DNA of 64,000 nt. Source: Panonychus citri (Eukaryota > Arthropoda > Arachnida > Trombidiformes > Tetranychidae). Location of the stretch: assembly GCF_014898815.1 (NCBI RefSeq), contig NW_026515546.1, forward strand, positions 4,101,001-4,165,000, in the 5' to 3' direction. Below the pieces are notes generated by a model. It saw nothing but the letters and a program-made list of their open reading frames with translations, was not told where the DNA came from and ran no database searches. Of the stretch, positions 22,131 through 35,039 are shown in pieces. The translations under genes and the position numbers were made by a program. Positions within the stretch are counted from its first letter, which is position 1, and the number at the start of each line of letters is the position of its first letter.

Positions 22131-25100
22131 GATTGATAATCAACCAATTTAAACACAAGAAGAACAAATTAAAAAGAGTAAACAAATTAAATCACAAACA
22201 ATTGATCACAATCAAAGATTTACTTTTGTTTTGTTTTGAACAAATTGAGCAAAACAAAAATGAACATCAGTTAACTTATAATAGAAACAAAAGGAGGCGC
22301 CACTTGCGACGAAATTTAAATTGCGACTTTTGGTTTCGGCGAATCGGGAAAAATGTTCAAAGTCGTTTTTTGTTTTCGAGAACTGAGTATCGTAGAGAAA
22401 TTAATTCAATATTTTTCTTTCGAGAATTTTAATAGTCCTTTGTGATTTTATTGTTTTTCACTCGGCTCTCAAGATTGTGAAAATTTGATGTACGATAAAT
22501 ACTCACTTTCTGAAGAGATCGTTAGTAGCTGTTCGACATGACCTTCGCTACTGCAGACCGATGGTATTTTTTGTATACTATCAGGAACTATCGTTTATTT
22601 TTCCATCTTGACTTGCGATTTTTGTTTTCTTTCGTTTTTATCTACTCAGTGTGAATTCATGGGGAAATTTTTACATTTTGTGCAGTTAATGGTCGCAACT
22701 TCCAATCATAGCTTCCGGTTCAGACTCTTTTCCAATTATAAACTCCAATCGCTTCATGTTCAATTCGTCGCAAATTTGTTCAAGGCAAAAGTGCTTTTAA
22801 CCAGTCTAGTATTTTTGAGTATGACAGTTCTGTAAAGATTATTGACTGCGCCATTTTCATCCTATCCCCCAAGGCAAGGCTTCCCAATGGTTTTTCTTAT
22901 AAGCTCGTTGTTTGAACTAGTTCAGAACTTTTTTGGCGACAAATTCGTGATGAGTTATAGCATCATTATTAGCTCTAAGCATCAGTAGACTTTGGTTCTT
23001 AAAATGATTGTCTTTTCTGTCCACATTAAGAAGCCAGCACGATGTGGTACGATAGGACTTTGCTGACCATAGATCGAGCGACGTAATTCCGACCCCAGAA
23101 ACTTCAAATCAATAATTTCAGAGAGAGAGAGAGAGAGTTTTATCATCAACTAATCAATTCCGTTAATCAAAAATCTTGATTATGATTCGATTATTTGAAC
23201 AAAAAGGTAAATCATTTAAGTTAAATGGCGATCATGATTTCGTGATTAATTCAAATCGATACTAAATCGTGATTCGTGAATCTTTTCACACGGCCTAATG
23301 TCCATTTATCAGGCTCATCATCATCATCATTGAGACACTTAAATTAATCATGACAATCAATAAATCATCAAAGTGCATATTTAATTGTTGTCTAATGAAA
23401 CGGTAAAAAATTATGTATCAAACAATTAGAAACAAAAAAAAAGGTAAATAATGATAATTAAATAAAAATCAATCAACAGTTAAATTAATTCGTACATTTA
23501 ATCAATTGGTTAACCAAGAGAAATCAAATTCAAATGTAATTTAATTGTATATTCAAGGTAATTAAAACTTTTAATTGTTTATGTTTGTTTGCTGTTCATT
23601 GGCCTTAATTGTAATTAATTGTTTTAAATCCTCTGAAAATACAATCTGTTGATTGATAAAAACATAAATGAGATTAACAGATTTTCATTTAATTTAATTA
23701 GCTTAATTGTAATTAAGGTTAATCTGTTACAATCATCTTAAAGTTTTGAATGAGATGAAAAAAATATCTTATCCCTTAAACTATAGTTAACTAATTGTAA
23801 CCGGAAATTAAATATGATCAACTAATCAGTTCGTAATTGTTATGATTATTTATTTGTTTTATTCAATTGAGATTTAATAATCAACAATCATTATTAATTG
23901 TGTTCCTGGTCACGAAAATGATTACTCAAATTTCAAGTACAATTAGTAAATCAATGTAAACAAAAATATCATTGTCAATATTTACTTTAATTGTTGTCCA
24001 ATTTAATGTCAGTTACAATTGAAAGGTAACGTAATTAAAATATCCCCTATGTGAATTAACTGATTAACTCAATTAATCATCTTGATTGTATTCAATAAAC
24101 AGTAATCAAGCTAATGACATAGGTAAACGTAACAATTAAATCAAATTAACAATTGAAATTGAAATTGTTACTCTAATTTGATTTTAGTCAATCAATCAAT
24201 CAATCAAATCAACATAAACTTCAATGGGATATTTTAATTGTCAGAGTTAATTAGTTGTAGCTTAACCTTGAATATACAATTAAACATAATTTGATAATTA
24301 GAAGCCAAAATTATCAAATTAAATAATAATAAGTTATTGACAATTAAGGTTACAATCAATGAAGTATTCATATTATATTTTTTTGATTAACTATTTGATA
24401 AATACACTAATTGTGATGTAATAATCATGTAATTTTTAAATTGAATGCTAATTAAATTAAATTTGAACAATTTAAGTTAATAACAAGTTAATTGTAGGTA
24501 AACTTTTCCTATTGTGATTAAATTGATTATCATCATCATCGTTATTGATTGAATTATGATTTTAACCAATAAATATTAGTAAAAAAGGTTTAAAGTTAAT
24601 TTAAAATTAAATTAACTTAAAAAGTATAAGATGATAATAATTAAGATGATTAAGTGATTTAATAGCTTAACAATCAACTGAACGTGTTCCCAATTAACTT
24701 TAAATCAAAGTGATTAAAGTGGATCAAGAAGAGACCAATCTTGTAATCAAATCGTAAGTAATGTTAATATAACAAGAGACCATTTTGTTTGTGATCAGTG
24801 ATTAAACTAATCATCAAGTTAATCATGTTGATCATCATCATCGGTAAATCATTTCAATTACAATCAATGAATTAACAATCCGGAAACTCAAACTCCTCCA
24901 CTAGTAAAGGTCATCTCTTTAATCACAATTAAACCTTAATCACTTATTGTAAAAAGTTTTTCAACAATTAGTAAAGTTATCTAATAATAATTATTGATTA
25001 ATCTCCTGTATTGTCAACAATTAAGCTAATCAAATTAATCTGATTGTTGTCCAACTATCATATGATAACCATTGACTAATATCAATTGTTTTAATTGTGA

Positions 25101-28100
25101 TGATTTATTCAAGTAGTTAAAAAATTTCCTGTGCAATTTAAATTAGTTAATCAGTTCAGATTGATTAAAAGTGACTTGAATATTATTATTTGAAGCTTTA
25201 ATTGTTATTCAAATTAATTAATTATTTACTATCATGTTGATGTAATTAACTTGGCAAATATTAGTTTAATTTAAATATTAACAATTTAAGTTGCACTTGA
25301 TTTGGTGATTAATTGATTTGCTTTTAATTTTTGACTCTAATAAATAATCAAAATAAATTAGATTGTCGTTAAAGATTAAAATTGATCATTTGATTAACTT
25401 AATTCGGGAATTAAAAAGTTGGAATGAAAAGTTTTTTTTTTCACCATAAAGTTAATTTGATTCAGTTAGAGATTCATCATGTTAATTTTAATAGAAAATA
25501 ATTAAACCATGTGAATCGACCTACAGGTTGTTCAGGTCAATCAATGTGGATTTAAATTAACTAATATGATTAAATTGGGATTAAATTGTTTCAATTAATC
25601 AATTGGTAACCATTGGCTTCCGGGAAATTGTAATCATCACAATAACATTGAACAATCATTTCTTATTGTTATTGTTGTTGTTGTCGTTCATTAAACTGTT
25701 ACAATTAAACTTGAATCTTGATGATTGTCCTTCAATAAATTGATTGTGATTAAGCAAATTTAAATTATAACACCAATCAATTGTTACAATTGTGATTAGT
25801 TCAACTCTACTTTTTCATTTTCCCTTTAATTTTGTAATTTTCAATTTTCAATGATATTTAACATGAGCTATTGTTGATTGTTGATTTGAATAATAAATCA
25901 CAATTTAATCAGTCTCATCTTCATCAAGTTAATTGTATCGTATTTAAAGTTAATTGTTGTACTTTCCGCATTCCAATTTAATTCTGTGTCAATGTTTATA
26001 CTTGTTAATTGTTTCAAACGGTTTTCGGTTTATATTTTCAATCAGCTTAATTGTGATTATCAAGAGGATCAGATTATCAAACATTTTCCTTTCATTGTTA
26101 ACATATTAATACAATGATAATGATTAGTTTTAATTAAGAATTAACTTTTAATTATTTCATCGTCTATTTTAATTGTTCAATTGCCACACACAAATTGTAA
26201 TACATATTATAAAACATAATACCAACATGATTAGTTAATTGTAAACATGATCATGAACTGGATTGACTTTGTATTCACATTGTGCTATTGTGAATAGTTG
26301 ATCAAAAAAGTTAATTGTGATCAAATTATCTAATGAAATGTTTAATTTTCTAGGTTATATTATTGTTGTTGTTGTTGATTAAATCGTTACAATCAAATTT
26401 AATTACGTTTGAAACAATAATTATGATCAATGATAGTTAATAGTTTTGATTGGTCTTCCTTTTCATTTGATTGTTGTTGTTAATAGATTGACCTTTTTTT
26501 GATTGTAATTTAATCAATTTAACGGCAATTATCAAGTTGATCAATTAATTAGTAGTAGAAACATAATATTGATTACAATTAACGTCTCAAAAGTTGATTG
26601 TAATAATTAGTATCATTTGCTATTATTATTGGTCAATGGTTAATCCAGTTAGTCAAATAATTAAATTTCTCGATTAATTTTCTCGTCTAATTATGTGGTT
26701 TAAGTTGTTTAAATTGCTCCTTAATTTGATTGTCAAGGATTGAATCAAATTAACTATGGGAAACTACAGACAATTAATTTTGCCCTTTAATTTAGTTCAC
26801 ATCGTAATTAGATCAACTTTAATTGTTTCAATACCTGATAATTGATTGTTTAATCAACTGTATATTTAGATACTAGTAACTGTAATTAATGGGAAGGAAA
26901 CAATTTAATAATTTATGTTTAAATTGTTAACATGGAATCAACTGATTAACCTTTGGTTGATGATGATGATTAAATTTTACAAGGTTAATCATAATCACAA
27001 TTTAAATTGTGATCATCAAAAGTACTTCAAAATTTTATTGATTTGCGTGATTTTCAACTAATCAATTATTTCCTTGTTAATTATCGTAATTATTTAGATT
27101 ATTTTAAATTAAAGTTGATTAACATTCAAGAGAGAGAGAGGAAAATTAAGTCTAATCCTCTCAATACAAAATCTGAACACAATTAACTCTTAATCAGTAA
27201 TTTATTTACATTCAAATTTACACAATTAAGTTAATTTCTTATTAGATTAATTAATATTCATGATTTCATTACGATCAAACAAAAAAGTTAATCCAAACAA
27301 ATCAAATGATTAAAATCTTAATTGTGAAATTAAATTGAGTGAAAACATGATCAATAATTACAATTTAATTATCTTAATCTTAATTTTTGAATCAATATTA
27401 TGAATGCTGATGATTAGTTAATTGTTTAACTTCAACGAGATGCTCTTTAATCATTAATTTTACACCTTAACAATTAAAAATATCAAAATTAATTATTAAA
27501 GGTGAAGATGGTCAATAAGATTACAATTAGATTAATAAATTAATTGACAAACTAACAATTAGTAACAATTAAAAACACAAACCATTGGGCGAGAAGATTA
27601 AAGTTTGATTTAATCAACAGTTAATTGTATTTCCTTACAACAATCAACTACTAATCTTATTGTGATCTCAAGATTTATGATAAATAATCAATTTACAATT
27701 TGGATAAGACAATTAAATCCTGTTCTTTACCTAAATCACTAATCCAAAAATTAGCAAACAATAAATCACAATTAGAATATAAATTGTTCACAATTAACCT
27801 TGACTGATGATATTGTTTTCATTTTCAACAATAAACAACATATTTGAATAACTTTAATTGGAAACAATTTGTTAATCAAATTACTTACGACAAGGATTAT
27901 GATTAAAACAATTAACCATAACCTTGACTGATTGATTTACTAATTGTCGATTGAAACAAAAAACAAGACATTTAAAACAATTGATTCCAAATCAATTTAG
28001 TATTACTTGATGAATATTGATTTACGATTAACCTTTGATGATAATTAAATCTGATATATAATCAAATGACTTAATCGTTAATTACTATTGTTAATCTGAT

Positions 28101-28886
28101 TGTACAAACATAATCACAATTAAGACAAGAAGAAGATGAATTTAATAATCTAATCACTATTAAGAAGAAGTAAAAAAAAATCAATCAATCAATTAGATCA
28201 ATAATTGTGTTGTAATAAAAAGGTAAATACAGTTGTAAGAAAAAAAAAGTGAATGGTCAAGTTGACCCTTACTATTGACCAATCAAATTATTAAGATGAT
28301 CAATACAATAATCATCATATATACAATCAGGATTCTTGATGGTGATGATCATCACCATTATTATTATGATTTAATTAATTACAATTGTGGAGGTGGATGA
28401 ATAATATTCATGATAATAAATAAATGATAACATAATTGTGTCTCAATCAATGCAAATTGTTATCATCATTATTAATCAATACAACAATTTAAATCAAGTT
28501 TGTCTTTAAAAAGTTTACACAATGAGAGTAAATTGAGAGTCACTTAAATACACAAAATGATGATGATGATGATGATGATAAGTGAGATGGAAAGAGAAAG
28601 AGAAAGTGAAAGGTGAAGATGATGAGGATGAGGATGGAAAAGTAAAAGTGAAAAAGGTTTGTCCAGTTAATTGGTGAATGGGAGTAGTAGTTTCAACCGA
28701 ATGCACTGGATTAGATTACCGATTTACTCCTTTCTTCACTTTCTTTTCATCTTCATCCCTCCTCATCTTCATTTTTCTCTTTCTTTTCTCCCAAACTGAC
28801 CACTGACCACTCTCTTCTCTCTCTCTCTCTCTTCCTCTCTCTTTTGTTGTCTTACTTTCACCGATTTTCGAGCAAAGTTTTTCCAA
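22131..28886. other. Gene desert, AT-rich
   Basis: No exon, RNA gene or transposon ORF supported over 6.7 kb. 22280-23100 is less AT-rich than the rest and has two chance frames (22133-22432, 22608-22835). 23200-28500 is almost entirely built from words such as TTAATTGT, AACAATTAA, GATTAA and ATCATCAT. It may be regulatory sequence for the cuticle gene or an old decayed region; I cannot tell. Confidence 0.5.
28339..28358. repeat. 20-bp perfect palindrome
   Basis: ATGGTGATGA followed directly by its reverse complement TCATCACCAT. It lies 550 bp upstream of the cuticle gene TATA box and could be a dimeric factor site or chance in a repeat-rich region. Confidence 0.8.
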
Positions 28887-28923
28887 TATAAAAGGAACCA
28901 CAAACTGACCATTGATCATCAGT
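28887..28923 (+). promoter_or_regulatory. Core promoter of the cuticle protein gene (TATA + TCAGT initiator)
   Basis: TATAAAA at 28887-28893 and the arthropod initiator TCAGT at 28919-28923, with the initiator A about 34 bp from the first T of the TATA box. The start codon follows at 29254, so the 5'UTR would be about 330 nt. This spacing and pairing suit a strongly regulated cuticle gene. Confidence 0.6.
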
Positions 28924-29253
28924 CTCATTGATCACATCTTCCAGTTAACTTGATCATATTTTCATCAATTATTCAACAATTAACGTTATCATTAGAGTAA
29001 CGGGTTATCTCATCAATTAATTGTTCAATTACTTTTCTATTCTTCTCTCTATATCTTGCAACGAACAAGATCAAAAAAGTTTCTTCTTTCGTTAGAACTT
29101 TTTTAAGAAGAAAAAACTTTTTCTGTGTTCCCATAACTTTCGACAATTTTTTTCAACCTTTCAACGTTTCCTTTGAAATCTCAAATAAAATTGAGTTATA
29201 ATCAATAGGATCTCAAATAATTTAGTAATTACAATTATCTTATCATCATCATC

Positions 29254-32200
29254 ATGATTTTCAAGGTAAGTTTATTATATAAGTTTCTAATCACAATTAA
29301 CTCAATGATTAGTTTTCCAACTCCTCTGATTGACAATTGAGTTTAAAAATAGATTCGTATCACGAAATGATATTAATCATTAATCGTAGTTAATCATATT
29401 TGTTATTTTCATCAATCAAATTTAAATATCCACTTACTAAATTTAGTCGTAGGTTAGTTGATGATGATAATAATAACAATCAAATTAAGATACAAAACAA
29501 TCAGTAATCATAGGTTATCACAATATCAGTTGATTAAACTAATAATTGACCTTTACCATTGAAAGGTGATTGTTAACTTGTCCAATTAATTGTTATACTA
29601 ATCATTAAATGAGTTGCCTTAATAGTAAATATATTATTTCATTGACAAGACATTTAATTATCTTAATATTTCATATATTTATAAATAAGAAAATAATAAT
29701 AATGATGATGTTTTTTTGTTTCTTTTTAGTATTTGTTACTTTTATCATCCGTGGCTTTGGTGACCATTGGTCAATACCAAGCTGAACCCGCTTATATGAA
29801 GACTGCAAGCTCAGAATACTCTGATCAAGAGGCTGGTTTTGAAGCTGATGACGATTCCTATGGTAAGTTGTATTCATCTTCAGCCAACTTATCCCGAATC
29901 TCAACCTCATGGTGGAATAAAAAATTGGCGTCATTATTTGGCCGTATTTCCGTTTCCACCTCAACTGATCCCCTACAGGCTAGCAACATAACGGAAGATT
30001 AGACATTTAGATTTTGATGAAATCTTTACCTCTCTTTCTCTCTCTCTTTCTTTATATTGACCACTGGTCAATGGTTTTTCTTATTACTTCCCCTACTGAT
30101 CCTAATTCAACAATAAATTGTTCATTCAAAGCATAATAATGGACTCACTTTCTCTCTCTTTCTGTTTTTAATTTTTCAGGCGGAGGTAAAAGTGGAGGCT
30201 CAAGTAATGGATTAAGCTATGGTACCAAAGGAGGTTCAGGTTGGTTATTGTTGATAAAAATAATTCTGATCAATGATTATCTTATTATTTTATTAATTCT
30301 CAACTTTTTCTTGTCCATTTATCTTTCAGGAGGCTCAGGAATGGGAAAGATGAGCATGGGCGCTGGTAAAGCATCTTATGGCTCTGGAATGGGCTCCGGA
30401 ATGGGCTCAATGGGCTCAATGGGTGGAGGTTATGGCGGTATGAGCTCAGGTATGGGCTCTGGTATGGGATCCATGGGCGGTGGATACGGTGGTAGTATGA
30501 ACGGTGGTATGACTGGTGGATCCTCGAGTGGATATGGAATGGGATCTGGAATGAGCTCTGGAATGGGTTCAATGGGTGCTGGTTATGGACAACAACAACA
30601 ACAAACTTCCGGTGGATACGGAGGTGGCATGAATGGAGGAAGTGACGGTTATGGTGCTGGTGAACAACAACATGTAAGTCACGAAAATTATCACCTTCCG
30701 ATAGACACCTGATGATGTTGATTATCAGTAATCATCAGAAACAGTTAATCCAATGATATGATTAAAAAAACAATAATCTTTTGTTCAGATGAGGAGATGA
30801 TGAAGATAATGAAGATAATGATGAAAATGATGATTACAATAAGTGCAAGTAAGTGATTGATTAAATAGGCCAATAGTAGTTAGTAATAGTAAAGTATATT
30901 CATGATTTAAATTGTTACCAACAACCGAGTCACTGTTTGATAGTTTTCATCAGAATCAGCTTGAGATCAATTTATTGAAATGATTTAACAACAACAAACA
31001 TTAATTGTTAACACATTAGACTTTTAATCATTTGTAATAATCTTGATCAACAACAATCAGTTAGATTAGATAATCAATAACAATAACAAGCCTCATATAT
31101 TAATGATCATGATCAACTCATAATTACTTTGATATTTTGATCAATTGTTCAATTAATTTAAATATATACACTCAATTAAGGTAAACTGATTGTAAAGATT
31201 AGTAAATGAACCAAATAATCAAAAATAACAACAAGTTAATCAGCCTCAGGGATTTAAATTACACTTCAATTTGATTATTAAGTGTGATGATTAACTATAT
31301 ATACATGATTTAATTCATGTATTTACCTGATTAAAAAACTTATAATGAGAGAGTTAAATATTAGATGAATTTAATTCAGTTTCATTTGGATGAAAATTTT
31401 TTTTTTAGTTAATCGTAATTAATGTTGATCATCAGGTAGGGAAAAAAAAGTATTAATTGAGTGGAAATTAAAGTTTAATTTAGTTGATTGATTAAAATGT
31501 TGATTAATAAAGTTTTTCGAGACTTTAATTATTATTATTATAGTGAAAATCATATGAGAGTTAATCATTTCCGTCAGATTAATTTACTAATCATGAATCT
31601 CTAGTCTAATCTTTCCCTGTGATCGATTGTTGAACAATTTAAAAGATTAAAACAATCAAGATCTAATTGTTTAATTTTCTCATGATTATTAAGTTAAAGT
31701 TGATATTATTACAATTAAATGAAGATTGAAAGTTGTAAGATTAATTGGAAACAAATGATCTAAATAATTAGAAGAAGAAATTAACTTGGATAAAAGTGAT
31801 AATCAAATTAATCACGAAAATAAGTGATTGGGGTCATCAGATTGATGAACATCTATTATATTGGATAATTTGATCTGACGATTTGTTAATTGTTTCGATT
31901 TGTTTAGCCTCCTCGTCCTTACCAATTCGATTACAAGATCGATGATGGTTATGGTAATGGTCACTATCAAAATGAAGAAGGTGATGTTTATGGTAATAAG
32001 AAAGGTAATTATGGTTACATGGACGCTTATGGTGTTTATCGACACGTTGAATATACCGCTGGCGAAGATGGTTTCAAGGCTGTTGTTAAGACCAACGAAC
32101 CTGGAACTGATAATAAGGATCCAGCCGATGTTATGATTATGGCTGAGAAACCACCGGCAATGACCAATCCTGGTTCTAAATCTTCAGGAAGTGGTTACGG

Positions 32201-33777
32201 TTCAGGAGGAGGATCAGGCAGTGGATCAGATTATGGCTCAGGTTCAGGGGGATCTGATTATCAATCACAAGAACAATCAACCGGTGGATCAGGTTATGGT
32301 GAGAATTGTTTTCTTTTCCTTGTTTTTAGTTTCTCTCGATAATTTAGATTAGAGGAAAATGTTTAGCTTCTCATTGATTTAGTTGATTGTTGAGTAACAA
32401 TAATTTTCGATTGTTAATGATTAGACCCTTCAGCAGCGAAACCTTATTTAGGAACTTCTGAATATGGTGGGTAAAAGTTTCTATTTTTTATCTTCATCGT
32501 TGAACTTTTTTTTTCAACTCATATGGTGAAAGATTTTCTGATAATTGTGATTATTATTATTCTTCAGGTTCAGGTTCAGGATCTGGCTCTGGATACGGTG
32601 GCATGAGCGGAATGGGAGGTATGAAGATGAACGGTATGTCCGGAATGGGTGGTATGCCAATGGGAGGTATGAGCGGTATGTCCATGGGTGGAATGAGCGG
32701 AACTAAAGGAGGTTCATCATATGGTTCATCTCCAATGTCCATGTCAATGTCCATGGCTCCTGCTTATTCAGCTTCATCTCCAGTCGCCTCAAGTGGAACC
32801 AAAGGCGGTTCAGGATCACGAGGAGGTTCATCAGGATATCGATCACCAATGATGACCATGAAATCACCAATGAGTTCAATGGGAGGCTCAATGTCCGGTG
32901 GTTATGGAATGTCCGGCGGTTCCATGGGAATGGGAATGGGCGGAGGTTATTCCAGCGGAGGCTCAGGAGGTCGAATGGTCCCTTCATCACCCGCTAACGC
33001 ATACAAGTCAATGGGAATGGGAGGTATGAGCGGCGGTATGAACGGTGGAATGGGAATGGGCATGGGTGGTTATCGAATGGGGTAAGAATCGCAAAAGAAA
33101 AACAATCGTCAAGAAGATAAAAGTTTCTCAAAATCAAATAATTAATTTTCTTTTCCTTTAGCGGTGGTAAATCATCACCAATGGGTCAATACAAAATGAA
33201 CGGTGGTTCAATGGGCGGCTCAATGGGCGGTAGTTATGGTTCAATGGGCGGCGGTTCAATGCCCATGCAAATGCAAATGAACGGTATGGGAATGGGTAAA
33301 GGTAAATCAATGGGAGGATCAATGGGCGGCTCAATGTCCGGCGGTTATGGCTCCATGGGAATGGGAATGGGCGGTGGTATGCCCATGCAAATGAAAACCG
33401 GTGGTGCTGGAAGCATGTATGGTGGTGGCGCTGGACGCCCAATGATGATGTCCTCAGGCGGTGGATATGGAGGTTCCGGAGGTCGAGACATGACCCAACA
33501 GAAACAAATGAGTGGCGGCTCATCAGCTGGTGGCTATGGAATGTCCGGCGGATCAGGAATGTCAATGGCCGATCAACAACAAATGACCGGCTATGGGTCA
33601 TCAGTTGTGACACTTCGAGTCCCAGTCGCTGCTGCATCAACATCATCAGCTTCATCCACCCTCCCCAAATCACCTAAATCATCATCATCTTCATCCAAAG
33701 CTCCATCATCAGTCTCACCCTCAGCAAAACCCTCATCAGCAATTAAATCAACAATTAAACCAACCAAACGTTACTAG
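29254..33777 (+). CDS. RR-family (chitin_bind_4) cuticle protein, Gly/Ser/Met-rich, 703 aa
   Basis: A structural protein of the exoskeleton that binds chitin. Exons: 29254-29265, 29730-29862, 30180-30239, 30330-30673, 31908-32298, 32425-32466, 32568-33081, 33162-33777; all phases agree. The first intron falls after four codons (MIFK), inside the signal peptide (MIFKYLLLLSSVALVTIGQ), an arrangement typical of arthropod cuticle genes. Exon 5 carries the whole RR domain: YQFDYKIDDGYGNGHYQNEEGD, KGNYGYMDAYGVYRHVEY and GFKAVVKTNEPGT. On both sides are long disordered blocks with Gly-Met-Gly-Ser, Gly-Tyr-Gly and Ser repeats (exons 3-4 and 7-8), and the tail is Ser/Pro/Lys-rich, ending IKPTKRY. Methionine is unusually frequent. 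Intron 2 stays in frame for 46 codons before a stop, so a short isoform is possible. Confidence 0.93.
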
Positions 33778-35039
33778 GCCAACAAATACTCACAACCAAC
33801 ACTCAACTGAATTAAGAAGCCAATTTTTTTTTAATTCAATCTCAATCCTTGGTGCTAATCTAATCAACCTTTAAATCTTGATGGTGATAAATGATACAAA
33901 TGAACAACAATTAACAACAATCAATCAGTTGATTAACCCTTGATTCCCATCCCTTAGTTTTTTTATTTACCGTTTCCCTTTCAACTTGATTAGTTAATTG
34001 TTGACTATCGTTGACCATCATCTCGATTAATATCGTTGATATTGATTAATTTTTTTCAACTATTTTGTTAATCATTTAATTATATTGTTCCAAACAATCA
34101 GCAAGGCAAATCAACTACTTAAAAATATTCTGAATCACTCATTTTCTTAAATTATTAATTAACTAAACTCTCTTGTTCCTTAATCAATTTCTTGATTACA
34201 ATCAAGAAACAAAGCATTGCAAATGAAAAAAAAAGAACCAAAAAAAAAATAATAATAACAACAATCAATAAAACAGTATTGATTATAATCAACAATCAAT
34301 TCTAAATCAACTGTAATCATAATGGAAACACAATTGTGATCAATTTATACAAATAAAGAAAAAAAATTTACTCTATTTTTCCAACATAAATGAAAATCTA
34401 TACAATTTTTACTCAACACATTCTACTAATTATAATTGACACAATTTGGAAAAATTAATTCCCAATTAAAAAGTTAATTACAATTAGAGAAAATCGAAAA
34501 TGGAAAAACGAAAACACTGCCATCTAGTGTTGGTGATTAAAGAATAAAACTCAAAATATAAAAGCAAAGAAAATGAATTATCTTTGTTTCATTTATTAAT
34601 ATCTTCGAGTTGAACTGTTCATTGATAATCTTTCTTGTTTTTATTTCTCTTCCTCTCTCATCTTCTTCTCATCCTTAATTATCTTCCTCCCTCACATATT
34701 CCATTTATTAGCTGATTACAATGATTCTTTTCTCATCTTCCATTGATAAGACAAACCTAATCTCTCTCTCTCTCTCTCTCTCTCATTTCTCAGTGATTCT
34801 ATTGGAATTATTTATTCTTATTCTCTACCTTAACATCATCATCATCATCATTGTCTCTTCTCATCATAATTAAATCTCCTTCACAACAATTAATAACAAC
34901 CACTCACCTTAAAAGCTAAATTGTTTTTCCTCACTTTTAGTGCTTTGTGATTTTTACACCTTTCCCAATATTATTATTATTTTTCCCTCTCTTTTACCAC
35001 AATTAATTCAATTTTTAATTAGCAGGTTAATCAATCACC
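33778..35039. other. Intergenic region between cuticle gene and PGM2
   Basis: 3'UTR of the cuticle gene, then AT-rich sequence, a CTCF-like site at 34515-34533, a (CT)n run at 34762-34784 and the probable 5'UTR of PGM2. No ORF. Confidence 0.5.
34515..34533 (-). promoter_or_regulatory. Strong CTCF-like motif
   Basis: On the minus strand the core reads CACTAGATGGCAGTG, which fits CASYAGRKGGCRSYR at every position. It lies between a tissue-specific cuticle gene and the housekeeping PGM2 gene, a plausible place for an insulator. Motif match only. Confidence 0.45.

Noticed and set aside
22133..22432. Basic 99-codon plus-strand frame next to CSN8
   Set aside because: Asn/Lys/Arg-rich AT translation with no motif. 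It lies in the CSN8 promoter region.
32557..33673. Minus-strand frames rich in Pro/Ile/His/Arg
   Set aside because: Antisense shadows of the Gly/Met/Ser-rich exons 7 and 8 of the cuticle gene.
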